Source: Codonopsis lanceolata (taxonomy: Eukaryota; Streptophyta; Magnoliopsida; Asterales; Campanulaceae). Taken from it: a stretch of 64,000 nucleotides of DNA. The position numbers were made by a program, and so were the translations under genes. The stretch covers positions 40,624,828-40,688,827 of the forward strand of contig CM028378.1 of the NCBI GenBank assembly GCA_013146195.2. Direction: 5' to 3'. This document shows, in pieces, positions 10,987-24,295 of the stretch. Numbering within the stretch: the first letter of the stretch is position 1; each line of letters begins with the position of its first letter. The notes below the pieces were generated by a model. That model searched no databases. It was not told the origin of the DNA and saw only the letters and a program-made list of their open reading frames with translations.

Positions 10987-11239
10987 TCAATTTTTAATTT
11001 TTAAAAAATATAAATTGATACACCTAGAAAACATGTTGCTAATAAGAAGTCAAGACCCATATTCGAGTTAATCTCAACGTTCATTATTGTCATTAAGTAA
11101 TACGATATAGTAATTGAATGAAGTTGCCAACTCGCAAAGGTCAGCGTTTCTTCACAAAATTGTTTTGCAAGATTAGACTATCAAATGTTAATAATTATTT
11201 TTGCACGGTACAATATGAGATATATATATTTTTTGTAAT

Positions 11240-12665
11240 AATAATATAACTTTTGGGCATTATAATTAGATTGTTAATCTTTTTCATGGTTATAATTTTT
11301 TTTTCTATTGTTACTAATATTAAACGATTTTTTTACTTAAATACTTCTAAAATTGACATAAAGTTTCTAACTAACGTGACATACATATTTTGTATTAGTA
11401 ATAATAGTAAAAATCTTTTATTTAAAGACTTTTAAAATTAACATCTAACTTGATAATAATATTACTTTTAAAATTATAATTCATTTTTAAACAATGTGGG
11501 ATACTTATTTTCTATTTTTAAAGTCTTTTATCTAAAGACTTTTTAAACCAACACCACATTCTACTCATGTGGTATACATATTTTCTATTAGTAATAATAG
11601 TAGTAGATAAAAGACTTTTTAACCAACATTCGTTTCTAAATAATGTGGATACATATTTTTTATTGGTAATAATATAAAAATGTCTTTATCTAATGACTTA
11701 TAACCAATACTCATTTCTAAATAATGTGAGATATATTTTTTTGTAACCAATGTGTGATACATCATCTAAAAACTTTTTAAAATCAATATCACTTTTCTAA
11801 CCAATGTGAAATGCATATCATCATTTGGTAATAATAGTAAAAGTCTTTTATCTTAAAAATTTTATAACCAACATCTCTTCCTAAATAATGTGGGATACAT
11901 CTCTTCTATTATGTTGATAATAAAAGTAAGAGTCTTTTATCTAAAAACTTTTAAAACCAACATCATTTTTTTAACTAATGTAGGATATCTCTTCTATTAG
12001 TAATAATAATAAAAGTCTTTTATCTAAAATTAAAATTAACATCATTTTCTAACCAATGTGAGATATACATCTTCTATTGATAATAATGCTAAAAATTTTA
12101 TATCTAAAGATTTTGAAAACCAGCATTACTCTCTACCAAATGTATGATACATTTATTCTATTGGTAATTGGTAATAATTGTATTTTTAAAACCAACATTA
12201 ATTTATAACCAATGTGTGATATATCTCTTCTATTAATAATAATAGTAAAATACTTTGTAACCAATGTAAGATATATGCATCTATAATATTTGTAACAAAA
12301 AGTCTTTAATCTCAAGACTTTTTAAACCAACATTTATTTTTAAACAATGTGAGATACATATCTTTTATTGGTAATAAAAGTAAAAGTCTTTAATATAAGA
12401 CTTTTAAAACTAACTTATTTTTCTAAACAATGTAAGACACATCTATTCTATGGTGATAAAAATATTTTTTTTTATAAAATACTTTCAAAACGAACATCAA
12501 TTTATAATCAATGTAAGATACATATTTTCTATTGGTAATATTAGTAGATATGTATTTCATATTTGTTATAAATTGATTTTGTTTTAAAAGTTATTAGATT
12601 AAAATCTAACATTTTATTACTAATAAAAAGAGTTGTATCCCACATTGGTTTGAAAATAATGTTGG

Positions 12666-12730
<65 letters not shown>

Positions 12731-14525
12731 ACTTCTACTATTAACAATAGAAGAGATTAATAGTAAAAATTAATATCTCATTATTGTATTAATTATTAAT
12801 ACCTATTATTAATAGGTAAGGATTGAGAAACAATGAGTCACATATGAATGCTTAAGAATAATAATAGTATTATTGTTATAAAAATAATAATAGCAATAGT
12901 AATAGTAATAATAAAAATAATATTGTACAATTCTTATCATCATTATCATGAATGAAAAAAAATCGTTCAAATGAAAGCTTTTTAACATATCTGCAAGTTA
13001 GTAGACACCTTAAATTTTAGATTTTATGGTATTAAAATATTTATTTTGAGACTCTTAAAATCATTATTCATATTCTAACAATGTGAGATACTTCTTTTAT
13101 ATTTCTATTGATAATAAAAGTTTAAAACTTATCTAAGGACTTTTAAAGCAAACATCTCTTTCTAACCATGTAGTATACATTTCTTTTCTAACCATGTGGT
13201 ACACATATTTTCTATTGGTAATAATAGTATTTTAAAACCAACATTAATTTCTAATAAATATGAGATACATTCTTTGATAGTAATAATAATAATCTTTTAT
13301 ATAAAAAACTTTTGAAATCAACATCTTTTCCTAAATAATGTGAGATACATCTCTTCTATTGGTTATAAATAAAAATAATAATAGTAGTAGTATTTTATCT
13401 AAAGAGTTTTGAAACCAACATCTTTTGTAAACAATGTGATACATCTCTTGTATTGATAATAATATAAAAAATTCTTTTATCTATGAATTTTATAACCAAT
13501 ATATGTTTCTAAATAATGCGGATCTTGTAACCAATGGGAGATATATTATCTAAAAACATTTTAAACCAATATCACTTTCCTAACCAATGTGAAATACATA
13601 TTTTTTCTATTGGTATTAAGTCTTTTATTAAAAAAAAAACTTTTAATACCTACATCACTCTCTAACCAATGTAGAATACATCTCATCATTTGGTAATAGT
13701 AGTAGAAGTTTTTTATCTAAAAAAAATATAAAACCAACATCTCTTTCTATACAATGAGATGCATCTCTTGTCTTCTCTTTTATTAATGATAAAAGTAGAA
13801 GTCTTTTTATTTAATTTTTTTTAAAATCAACATCACTTTTAACCAATGTAAGATTTATCTCTTTTATTGATAATAATAGTAATTTAAAACCAACATCAAT
13901 TTATAATAAAAGTGTGATATATATCTTCTATCTAATAATAGTAAGTCTTTTATATAATCTAAATAAAAATAATTAAAAATTAACATCATTTTTTAACCAA
14001 TGTGAGATATACATCTTTTATTGGTAATAATGGTAGAAATTTTTTATCAAAAGACTTTGAAAACCAACATCACTTTCTAACCAATGTATGATACATCTCT
14101 TCAATTGGTAATTAATAATAATATTTTTTAAACAAACATCAATTTCTAACCAATGTGGGATACATATTTTCTATTGGTAATAATAGAATATTTTGTAACC
14201 TATGTGAGATACATCTCTTGTAAAAGTGAAAATCTTTAGTCTAAAGACTTTAAAATATAACACATTTTCTTTTTAAACAATGTGTTATACATCTTTTATT
14301 GGTAATAATGTAAAATAATTTAAAATCAACATCATTTCTAACCAATGTGAGATATACATCTTCTATTGATAATAATGATAGAAGTCATTTACCAAATGAC
14401 TTTGAAAACCAACATCACTTTCCAACCAATGTATGATATATACATATTTTCTATTGGTACTTAATAATTATATTTTAAAACCAACATCAATTTCTAACCA
14501 ATGTGGATACATCTCTTCTATTGTT
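11240..14525 (+). repeat. Degenerate ~80-bp tandem array with paired hairpins
   Basis: Roughly 35-40 diverged units of about 70-90 bp. A unit contains AACCAACATCA, then TCTAACCAATGTGAGATACA, TCTTCTATTGGTAATAATAG, and AAAGTCTTTTATCTAAAGAC. Two inverted repeats recur in each unit: ACCAAT ... ATTGGT across about 18 bases, and AAAGTCTTT / AAAGACTTT across 5 bases. There is no coding potential. Around 12617-12760 one unit lies in reverse orientation and contains a TA tract; 12770-13030 is non-repeat spacer. The unit count is by eye. Confidence 0.8.
12667..12728. repeat. (TA)n tract inside an inverted array unit
   Basis: About 31 TA units placed between CCCACATTGG...AATGTTGGT and TAAGACTTCTACTATTAACA, both of which are reverse complements of array modules. 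Confidence 0.95.
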
Positions 14526-14540
14526 GAAAAATTAGTGTTT

Positions 14541-14905
14541 TTAAGAAATTGTGCAACTTGAGGCACAAATTTCTTTACGTGTCATTTGTTTGTTGGCGAA
14601 AGTAATTGTACAAATGTGTTCTACTCGGTGAGCATCAAAATGATATATTTATTTGTCCAAATCGAGTTTTGGATGAATAAGATATCAAGACTTAAAATAT
14701 AATACTTGTTAAGAAATTATTGTTTTAGTGAAAAAATTATGCAACTTGAGGCACAAATTTCTTTGATGTGTCATTTGTTTGTTGGCAAAAGTAATTGTGC
14801 AAATGTGTTCTACTCGGCAAGAGCATCGAAATGATATATTTATTTTTCCAAATCAAGTTTTGGATGAATAAGATATTAAGGCTTAAAGTATGTGTTAGAA
14901 GTGAG
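14541..14905 (+). repeat. 188-bp tandem duplication beside the hairpin array
   Basis: GCAACTTGAGGCACAAATTT starts at 14553 and again at 14741. Both units continue through GTGTCATTTGTTTGTTGGC, TGTGTTCTACTCGG and GTTTTGGATGAATAAGATAT. Non-coding. It is followed at about 14925-15020 by another reversed array unit (TCCTACATTGGTTAGAAGTA). Confidence 0.85.
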
Positions 14906-15187
14906 TCATTAGAAGTAATGTCTCACATTAAAGAGTTTTATCCTACATTGGTTAGAAGTAATGTTAATTGTAAAAGTTTTTAAATATAAGTCTTCTACTA
15001 TTGACAATACAAAAAGATATATATAATACTAATACTAATACTTTATCATATTGACTATTATTATTATTATGTATTATTATTAGTTAATGGCTAGAAAATC
15101 AAAGTTTTTAAAGTCTCCACATGGATACTTTACAATGAAGATTTATCAAAAGGTGGTGAAGTGGTACAACCATAGTGCTCACTCAAC

Positions 15188-15300
<113 letters not shown>

Positions 15301-15456
15301 AAGTGTTTAAAGTAAGTTTCATGTTGTCGAAGTAAGCATGAAATCCTCGTACCAACTCTTACCTTGAACCAGCTTCTGAAATAAGTCAATCACCACTGCA
15401 CCTCAAGATTGTATGACCATATATGATACTCCTTCTATTTTGGGCAAAGACTAGTC

Positions 15457-16904
15457 TAAAATGATTTGTATTTTATATTTTGTGAAGAACATAGAGAGAG
15501 AGAGAGAGTATCTTTCTCCTATATTGATGAACTCAACTTATGTCCGATACAACCGAAGATCGAATATATACATAGAAGAACATAAAATATCTCTTATGAT
15601 CTAACAAACACATTGCATCATCATGACATAACCAACTCCTTTCATTATTCACCGACACCCTTCATCTTCCGTGATGTTGCAACTGTCTTCTTAAGTTTCC
15701 TCCTTAATAGCATGACTAGTGTGATTGTCTTCATTTATAGCCCCTCAATCCCAAAGTATGAAATAAGCTGAATACATTGAGCTTGGATAAAATAAATGAA
15801 AAGCATGAGAGGCCAAAGCCTTGTGAAGAGATAAGTTGCGCTTAGTAGAAATGTATGCGGGAGAAACAATGTCAAGAAGAACCTTATCCCGACTAGATGA
15901 CAATAAATCTCGATATGTTTCGTACGCTTATGAAACATGGATTAGATGCCAAACTAAGAGCTGATTGATTATCACAATGCAAAGGAACTGGGGTGAGACC
16001 AGGAACACCAAAATCCTTTAATAGAGCTAAAAACCAGACAACTTCACATGAGGCATTGGCAATGCTCATGTATTCATCCTCACAAGAGGAACGAGAAACA
16101 ACACTATGTTTCTTAGCTTTCCAGGACACTAAAAAAGGCCGTAGCAACACATAATAACCAGATAATGATCTTCTTGTCAGGGAACATGAGGCCCAGTCAG
16201 CATCATAAAACACTGACAGAGATAGAGAACTGGAAGAGGGATAAAGTAGACCTTGGCATATAGTCCCTTTAAGATACCTCACCAGTTTTAAAGCAGCCTC
16301 CTAGTGAGGCACACGTAGACTTGATTGGAACTGACTGAGGATATGAACAACATATGCAATATCATGCCTAGTTATAGACAAATAGATAAGTCTCCAAACT
16401 AGCCTTATGTATTTAGAAATGTCAGGTAGTAAAGGACCCTGAATAGCAGTCAGACCATGTTTCTGTTTCTTAGGAATTTTGGAGGATTTAGCAGACATAA
16501 ATCCTACATCTGAAACTATGTCCAAAGTATATTTTCTTTGGTGAATACATATCCCTGCAGTAGATCTAGCTATTTCAATTCCTAGGAAAAATTTAAGAAG
16601 ACCAAGATTTTTTATATTAAAGTGACTGTGGAGATGAGATTTGATTGCATCAATAGTAGCAGTGTTATCACCAGCAATGAGGATATCATCAACATAAACA
16701 AGGATAGTAGTGAATGAACCAGCCTTAGTGAGTGTAAACAATGTATGATCACTTTTGGACTCTTGAAATCCAAAGGCAAGTAATGTAGCTCCAAACTTAC
16801 TATACCATTGTCTTGGGGCTTATTTAAGCCCATAAAGAAATTTGAGCAGCTTACAGACTAGGGGTGTAGAAGAAGCTGGAAGAGGATAACCAGGAGGGGC
16901 TTCC
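15457..16904 (-). mobile_element. Copia element B, copy 1 (3' LTR and part of pol, cut by the gap)
   Basis: Matches 30223-31709 closely. The 3' LTR lies at about 15457-15740, followed inward by the purine-rich tract (read as CCCCTCAATCC on the plus strand), RNase H and the C-terminal part of reverse transcriptase. The rest of the element would continue into the 100-N gap. About 15350-15960 shows lost CTG/CAG bases compared with copy 2. Confidence 0.85.
15893..16741 (-). pseudogene. Copia reverse transcriptase C-terminus and RNase H, broken
   Basis: Minus-strand frames 16301-16741 (VYVDDILIAGD, the YVDD catalytic box; then SRSTAGICIHQRKY-type sequence) and 15893-16282 (VFYDADWASCSLTRRSLSGY, KAKKHSVVSRSS, LHCDNQSALSLASN) are typical of Copia RT and RNase H. 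A stop between the two frames and a frameshift near 15940 make it non-functional. In copy 2 the RNase H frame runs on past that point, so the 15940 break is probably a sequence error. Confidence 0.85.
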
Positions 16905-17004
16905 NNNNNNNNNNNNNNNNNNNNNNNNNNNNNNNNNNNNNNNNNNNNNNNNNNNNNNNNNNNNNNNNNNNNNNNNNNNNNNNNNNNNNNNNNNNNNNNN
17001 NNNN
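16905..17004. other. Assembly gap of 100 N
   Basis: Exactly 100 N, the usual placeholder for a scaffold gap of unknown size. The left side is Copia element B (minus strand); the right side is the interior of a different, plus-strand Copia. Sequence continuity and true distance across it are unknown. Confidence 0.99.
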
Positions 17005-17129
17005 GAATAAGTAACATGTTGTTATAGGAACATTATCTGCTTTTCCTATGTATACTAGCATGCTTACAATAAAGTTTATATATGCATTTTGCATTCAATG
17101 TGTTATCATATTTATTCATCTTATTTTAC

Positions 17130-20100
17130 TTTCTCTCATATTGAAATAGATCACAAATATGTGAATCCAAAATCCAAGGAGATTTATGTCTTGCGAGACA
17201 GCGCTACTCACGCATACCATACTTAAAAATAAGAAATATTTTTCTTATCTAAAAATTGACAATGCTAATGTCAACACTATATCTGGTAATGCCAAAATAA
17301 TTGAAGGATTTGGCAAGGCAATTTTCTAATGCTGGAGGCGAAATTTATGATAAATAATGCATTATTCTCTCCTAAGTCTCAAAAGAAACTTGTTAAGTTT
17401 CAAAGACATTCGTCTGAATGGATATCATATTGAGACTATGAATAAGGGAATGATGAATATCTTTGCATTACCTCAAACACTTAGGAAGCAAGTGTATATT
17501 GGAGAAATTGCCATCTCTATCATCGGATTGTATAGTACAATCATAAGAATATTTGAATCATATTCTCTGATAAAGCACGAAGTTTTGAAACATTTAAAGT
17601 TGGCATGATAGATTGGGGCATCGGGATCAATAATGATGCGTAGAATTATAGAGAATTCTAGTGGTCATCCATTGAAAAACGAAGATTTTTCAATCTAATG
17701 AACTCCTTTGTGAGGCTTGTTCTCAAGGAAAGTTGATAATTAGACCATCACCAACTAAAGTTGGATATGAATCACCATCGTTTTGGAGCAATTCGGGGTG
17801 ATATATGTGGACCTATCCATCCACTAAGTGGACCATTCAATACTTTATGGTATTGATTGATGCTTCTAGCAAATGGTCGCCGTATGTCTATTATCAACTC
17901 GTAATCGGCATTTGCCAAATTCCTTGCACAAATAATCAAGCGAGAGCACAATTCAGTTATATGATCAAGAAAGTGAGACTTGATAATCTTTGGTGAATTT
18001 ACATCTCAAGCATTCAATGATTATTGTATGGCAATAGGGATGATGTTGAACATCCGGTAGCCCATGTTCATACACAAAATGGTTTGGTGAATCGTTGATC
18101 AAGCGTATTCAACTCATTGCGGACCATTAATGATGAGAACAAAATGCCTACTTACGTATGGGGTCATCTTTGTTTTACATGCGGCCTTGCGTCGCCTCAG
18201 GCCAAGTGCATATCATAAATACTCCCCAATACGAGTTGGCATTCGGGCGAGGCGAATCTATCCCATCTAAGAGTTTTTGGTTGTGCGGTATATGTACCAA
18301 TTGCTCCACCACAACGCACAAAGATGGGACCACAAAGGAGATTGGGAGTATATGTTGGGTATGAATCCCTTCTATAATAAAATATCTTGAACCAAAAACG
18401 GGTGGCGTCTTTACGGCACGCTTTGCGATGTCATTTTAATGAAGACAAGTTTCCACCTTTAGGTGAAGAGGAAACAAGTGGGAAGAGAGATCAAGTGGTG
18501 CACATCATCGTTATTGCACCTTGACCCTCCCACAAGCAACGTGAAGCTGGAAGTTCAAAAGATCATACATTTACAAAATGTAGCGAATCGGTTGCGGATG
18601 CATTTATAGATACAAAGAGAGTGACAAAGTCACATGTAGGCTGCTATAAATGCTCTGCCCGAATGAAATACCAAAAGAGGCGCAAATGATAAAATGGCAA
18701 ATGTATCTAAGACACGCTGAAGCGTGGGCGACCTATTGGTTCAAAGGAAAAAAATCCTCAAAAAAGGAAAGTGATTGAAAATCCCCAATCACATGAAAGT
18801 GTCTCCAGAAACACACGATCGTGAAATTGTTCCGTAAGAAACACACGATCATGCAAATCTAGTAAGCCTCGCAGTAATGATAATCTCATGATCCATTAAT
18901 TACTTGTGTAATGGAAAAAATGGAACCGAGATGAAATGGAGAATATTGATGCTATATTTCTCTTATTCGGTATCCCAAGAAATTAATGACGGACCGATGA
19001 TCCCGAGCCAAAATCAGATATGAATGTCAAAAGAGGCATGACAAGATCAAATGGATAGATGCCATGAAGGTCGAATTAAATTCGCTGAATAAACGAAGTA
19101 TTTGGATCTATCGCTCTCACACCGTCGTGAAACCCATTGAGATGGATTTTTGTTCGAAAGCGAAATGAGAAAAATGAGATTGTGAGATACAAGGCTCGCC
19201 TTGTTGCACAAGGTTTTTCTCAAAGGCCCGATTGATTATGAAGAAACGTATCCTCCGAATGGATGCTATTACGTCGGATATCTAATCGCCTATCGGTTTC
19301 AAAAAATCTAGATATGCATCTCATGGATGTTGTGTACGGCTTATTTATACGGATCATTAGATGCCGATATTTATATGAGAATTTGATGGAATTAAAGTGC
19401 CCGAAGCACCGAGCTCAAAGCCTAAAGAATTATGTGCAATTAAACTACAACGATCACCGTGTATGGATTGAAGCAATCACATGTGGTATAATTAAGTGAG
19501 CATTTGTTAAAAGACGGATATGTGAATGATCAATTATGTCTGTGTTTTTATAAAGAAAACGACAGCTGATTTGCTATTATCGCTCTATGTAGATGATCCG
19601 AATATCATTGGAACTCCCAGGAAATCAAAGAAGCAAATTGATTACTAAAGGGAGAATTTGAAATGAAAGATCTTCAATCTGCCTTGGTTTACAAATAGAA
19701 CACTTTCATAGTGGAAAATTTGTACACCAATCAAATTACAAGGGTTTTGAAGCGTTTTTATATGGATAAGGCAAACCCTCTCACTAACCCCCATGATTAA
19801 TAGATCACTTAATGTTGAAAAGATCCCATTTCGTCCTTGTGAAGATAATGAAGAAATACTTGGTCCTCGGTACCATACTTAAGTGCTATTGGAGCTCTTA
19901 TGTACCTTGCTAATTGTACCGTAATCGATATAGCATTTGCTACAAATCTATTGGCAAGATATAGTTCATCTCCATCACTAGACAATCGGAATGGTATCAA
20001 GCACATATTTCTTCTCGCTATTCAAGGGACATCGATTTGGGGATTATTTTATCCCAAAGGATCTGGGATGAACCGATTGGTTTTGCGTATGGTGTTATTT

Positions 20101-20545
20101 GTCCGATCCTCATAAAGCCGGATCAATGTTTACCACATGGTATCACTGGCGCTCAAAAAGCAAACGCTAGTTGCTACATCGTCAAATCATGCCGAGATGA
20201 TCGCACTTCATGAAGCTGGCCGAGAGTGTGTATGGCCGATCTATGACTCAAAGATATTCAAAATGCCGCTGGACTACCCGTCAACAAAGACCGAAGGCAG
20301 AAGACAATGTGCCGCATGTGTAAAGGGATACATCAAAAGCAGTGTCCAAACATATCCCTCGAAGCTCTTTTTATACACTCAAGAACTTGAAAAGAAGAAA
20401 AGAGGTCAAGATCCAATATGTTCGATCAAGTGATAATAATGTCGCAGATTTATTTATGAAGGCACTTCCCACTACAACCTTCAAAAGCATGTTCACAATA
20501 TTGGAGTGCGAAATCTACGAGATTTACAAAGGTGACTTCTTTTGA
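17130..20545 (+). pseudogene. Copia element A pol remnants
   Basis: Fragments in shifting frames: a protease/GAG-pre-integrase region (17180-17640, with LLSFKDIRLNGYHIETMN), an integrase core (17700-18370, with YFMVLIDASSKWS and IKKVRLDN, then AHVHTQNGL), RT (about 19050-19800, with SALYVDDPN-like sequence at the YVDD box) and RNase H (19880-20545, with ALKKQTLVATSSNHAEMIAL and SSDNNVADLFMKALP). Frames change many times. Many breaks fall where the family would have CTG or CAG, so part of the decay may be base error rather than mutation. No intact protein can be read. Confidence 0.8.
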
Positions 20546-20789
20546 CCCTTTGTCGATTCAAGGGGGGAGCATATATGGCTGTACTCTTTTTCCTTTATCA
20601 TGGTTTTTGTCCCACTGGGTTTTCCATGAAAAGTTTTTAACGAGACACCCATGCACAAAATTGGTGGCCTAAGTTGTAAGTTTTCCTTATGTCCCATTTT
20701 TTTTTTTCCCTATTTGGGTTTTTCGACTTAAAGGTTTTTTAACGAGATACACTTAGCCAACTACATACAATGCTATGTTCAAGGGGGAG

Positions 20790-21056
20790 TGTTATGAAAA
20801 GTCAATTAATGACGAACGTTAGCATTGTATAGCATTGTATAGGTTATCAGCCAGCAGCTCTTGAAATAGGTAAAAGACTTGGTTGCCAAACATTCAATTG
20901 TATTCGGCAATTGTATGCCGCGGCTCGGCTGCCATGAATACCGAAAGTACCGCAAACAAGTTATCTAAGTGAGCTGAGAATCATTCCTCTCGAATAAATT
21001 CTCTCTCCTCTCTTTCTCTCATACTCTTCGTTCTATTCTCTGATTAATTTATAACA
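20790..21056 (+). repeat. 3' LTR of Copia element A
   Basis: Starts TGTTATGAAAAGTC straight after a polypurine tract (AAGGGGGAG, 20781-20789) and ends ATTTATAACA, giving the canonical TGTTA...TAACA LTR ends. 267 bp. The stretch 20546-20780 between RNase H and LTR is non-coding; it has a second purine tract (CAAGGGGGGAG near 20560) and twice the phrase TTTTTAACGAGA. Confidence 0.85.
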
Positions 21057-21349
21057 CTTATTAATTTTTTTTATGACTAATTTTTTATTTTTTATTTTAC
21101 TTTAATTATAAGTCATATACATAAAACTATTAAAATTGAACCCCGGTCAATATGTCGCTGTAGCCAACTCGAATTTTCATGGGCTTGAGTTTCATTTTGG
21201 TGGTCTGAAAGGGCTTGGCCGGGACCGGAAAAACAGGAGACCCTGGATAGCCCGAGCCCGCCTCCCCAAACATTTGAAAACTAAAAGTCAACAGTCAAAA
21301 AATTAAAACCGAGAGTAAAAACTTTAAAAAGCCTAGCAAGACTTTCATC

Positions 21350-21500
21350 GTCTCGACTTTTCCAAAAGCGGCAACAGCAAATCTCTTTGACTCTCTTCGA
21401 CATCTTCGTCTCTTCGATCTATCTCTTCTCGCCGGCGTTTGCCTCTACGGATTGCCGCCGCTGCCTCACACAGCACATGGCGGCGCAAGCCACGCGTAGT
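21350..21500 (+). pseudogene. Orphan first-exon-like fragment, copy 2
   Basis: Same CT-rich leader and ATGGCGGCGCAAGCCACG as at 6470-6640, with small indels (CACACAGCACATGG before the ATG). As in copy 1, no further exon is visible. Confidence 0.35.
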
Positions 21501-21776
21501 AGTATCATCTCTATCGTCTCGTCTCTCTCTCTTAGAGTCTTAATATATGCGTGTGTAATGTGTATCACGTTCTTCTATGAAAAGAAGACTTCGAAAAAAC
21601 TGTTCAGGGTGAGAATTGGGAAGACTAAATCTATTGGGAATTGGGAGTATCAGTCTGTGAGTGTGTGCGTGTTGTTACAGTAGTTACACTTAGACTTAGA
21701 CTGGTTTTAGTCGCTACTTTTTAGTTGGGGGTGTGGATTGATAATTTTTGGTTAGGTCATTATTTATTAGCTTAAT

Positions 21777-22081
21777 TAGAGCTATCAAAATGGGTTGAGT
21801 CCGTTGCCGGGCTAGCCCGCCCGCCACCTGAAAAGGGGTGGGTTGGTATTAGGCCCGTTTATTTTTGGCCCCCGCCACCAAATGCATGGGTTGAAGTGGG
21901 TTGTGGGGGGCTCGCCTAGAGTTGTTAAAGCTTGGGCCCGTTGGGCTAGCCTACCCGCCACCTAAAAGAGGTGGGTTGGGTTGGTATTTTTTAGGCCGCC
22001 ATGTTTTGGCCGCCCGCCCGCCCGTCAAATGGTGGGTTTTGGGTTTTGGGCTCGCCCGCCAACCCATTTTGATTGCCTCTA
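21777..22081. mobile_element. hAT-type MITE, copy 2
   Basis: Same AGCTTAAT duplication (21769-21776 and 22082-22089). Shorter than copy 1 and garbled in its GC-rich core: GACAGCTCTAAG of copy 1 is GATTGCCTCTAAG here. Confidence 0.75.
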
Positions 22082-22474
22082 AGCTTAATGGATAATAATT
22101 CTATCCAAAGCTATTTATTAACACCTAATTACCACCCTACTTGTGAGTGGTCCATGAACCCATAACTACTTTAGTGGGCGAGACTATTTTTGAATCTTTG
22201 ATACCCCAGTACTAGCAGTCAGTCTTGCCTAAACCTCTAACGCAAAGTTGTGATTTTATATTTAAGTGGAACAAAAGTAGTACTTGGTTGGGGATAGCAA
22301 TTAGCAAATACGCACTCGCCTATTGTACAAAATAAATTAGGGGAATTTCAAATGGGTACAATTTTGAAAATATGTTTTCATCTAGGATTATTAATTTTTT
22401 TACATATTTCATAAAACTACAAATTGCTTACCAAATGACAAAAATGTCATTAATGAAAACTCTGATGCTAATCC

Positions 22475-22788
22475 TTGGCATCAGAAATCAACCTGATGCC
22501 AAAAATCAACCTGATGTCAGGCATCAGAAATTAACCTGATACCAAAAATCAACCTGATGTCAGGCATCAGAAATTAACCTGATACCAAAAATCAACCTGA
22601 TGCCAGACATCAGAAATCAACCTGATGCCAAAAATTAACCTGATGCCAGGCATCAGAAATCAACCTGATGCCAAAAATCAACATGATGCCAGACATCAGA
22701 AATCAACATGATGTCAAAAAGCAACTCGATGCCGCATCGTAATCAATTCGATGCCAAAAATCAACCTGATGTCAGGCATCAGAAATTA
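22475..22788 (+). repeat. CTGATGCC/GGCATCAG minisatellite, copy 2
   Basis: Same units as 7641-7888 with about one extra. Near 22723-22755 three neighbouring CTG/CAG motifs are replaced by CG-containing ones (AACCTGATGCCAGGCATCAG in copy 1 against AACTCGATGCCGCATCG here). Confidence 0.85.
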
Positions 22789-23109
22789 AAAAAAAAATTG
22801 GAAAAAGAAAATTAGGACGTTCGTAACATAAAATATTCGATTACGATTTAGCAAACCGACTCCATAGTCGGCATTCATCACACCGATACAATAAAGCAAA
22901 ACATTTCCAAACACCATTATCATTATCACTCCCTACTGCTAGATTGGTTATCGTTCCAATCACAAAACAGAAATCCTCAAAACACACTAAACACTGCATC
23001 ACATCAAATTCAAGTAACTTTAATCTTGGCATCAGATAAATTCTGATGCCTACAATTGTTGCTGTTCTTGGCATCAGATCTGATGCCATTTAAATATCAC
23101 AATCTCTAG

Positions 23110-23530
23110 CAACGGTAAAACCTTCTCGAAGTCGATCCCGATCCCCTTCCACTGTCTACCCCTCCAATGTGACAGTGTACACCACCCGGTTCATCAGAAC
23201 CCAACTCCAACGACATAGCACCCAAAGCACCCACCACTCACCACTGCATACTAATTTGATAGAAAGGGATTTACTACGCAACTTCTTGTTCATTACGAAT
23301 ACCGCAAATCGCTGGCGGACATAGCACCGAGATCGGTCTCGGTGTTTAATAACGACTCCTTGCTCAACCGGATGCGCTGGGTCCCGAATTTCGACATTGT
23401 CGAGTGCAAAACGAGAGTAAGACCTAACCATTGGGTTTAAAAATGAAATAGATACAGGCGGCCATGAACGCTGGGGGCAAGTTCATCTTCTTCTCCGGCG
23501 CCGGCAGATCTCACAGTTGATGGCAACAAG
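23110..23530 (-). other. Unrecognised possible coding fragment, copy 2
   Basis: Counterpart of 8230-8640. The minus strand still reads RYSRFALDNVEI-like sequence and HPVEQGVVIK, but small indels break the frame. Confidence 0.25.
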
Positions 23531-23933
23531 AAAGATTACTAACCCTTGTAAGAAGGAGAGGAAGAAAGAAACAGAGAGATAAATTTCTATTTCAGAGGGG
23601 AGGATGGATGAGAGAGAAAATCTCAGAACAATGGCCGCCTGATTCTTGAGACACGTAGACGATGCGACTCAAGATCGCCTAGCTCGAGATCATCGTTGAG
23701 ACATTCGATCTCATTTCTCTGAACCGCTGACTTGAGATCGAGAAGGGTGAAGGGTCTCATTGGGTATAATTTCTACATTTAACAATTAGCACGGAGTTAT
23801 TTCATGTTTGAGAGTTGAAAGTCTCAAGACTTTTGAGTCATTGAATTTGACGTTGAGTGAATGAGAATGAGTGGTTGGTTGGGAGTCTTGGAACGGGCAA
23901 TTGGAGTATTGGGTTGGGTGACAGTGATCATCG

Positions 23934-23934
<1 letters not shown>

Positions 23935-23993
<59 letters not shown>
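23935..23993. repeat. (TA)n microsatellite
   Basis: About 29 TA units, followed at once by GTACCGGCTTG. Copy 1 has an extra ~130 bp (9077-9206) between the tract and this sequence. Confidence 0.95.
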
Positions 23994-23997
<4 letters not shown>

Positions 23998-24295
23998 CGG
24001 CTTGTAATTTTTTCAATAAATTAAGTTTTTGTTTTAGGCCATAGGCCCGAAGGCCTAGAGATGGTATGGGGTGGGCTTGTATTTTCGAGGCCCTGTAGAT
24101 CATAGATCCGACCCCCGTTGCCAGGCAAACATGATGGGCTTGAACCGACTAGCCCGATTGACGCTTCTACATACACATAGACTTTAAATAAAACAACACA
24201 TCAACCAAATATTACTAATTAAGTCAATTATTTTCTTTAATCCGTATGCACTCAAACATGACAATAATTTTGAGACATGAAAAGTACTAATTTTT

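Larger units (their letters stand above)
17005..21056 (+). mobile_element. Copia element A, 3' portion
   Basis: A plus-strand Copia lacking its 5' LTR and gag start, which fall in or before the gap. Pol remnants are in order protease/GAG-pre-integrase, integrase, RT, RNase H, the Copia order. The 3' LTR is complete and ends at 21056; the next bases, CTTAT, equal the uninterrupted target at 6184-6188 in copy 1, so the element inserted into copy 2's allele only. The 5' duplication of CTTAT cannot be seen. Confidence 0.85.
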
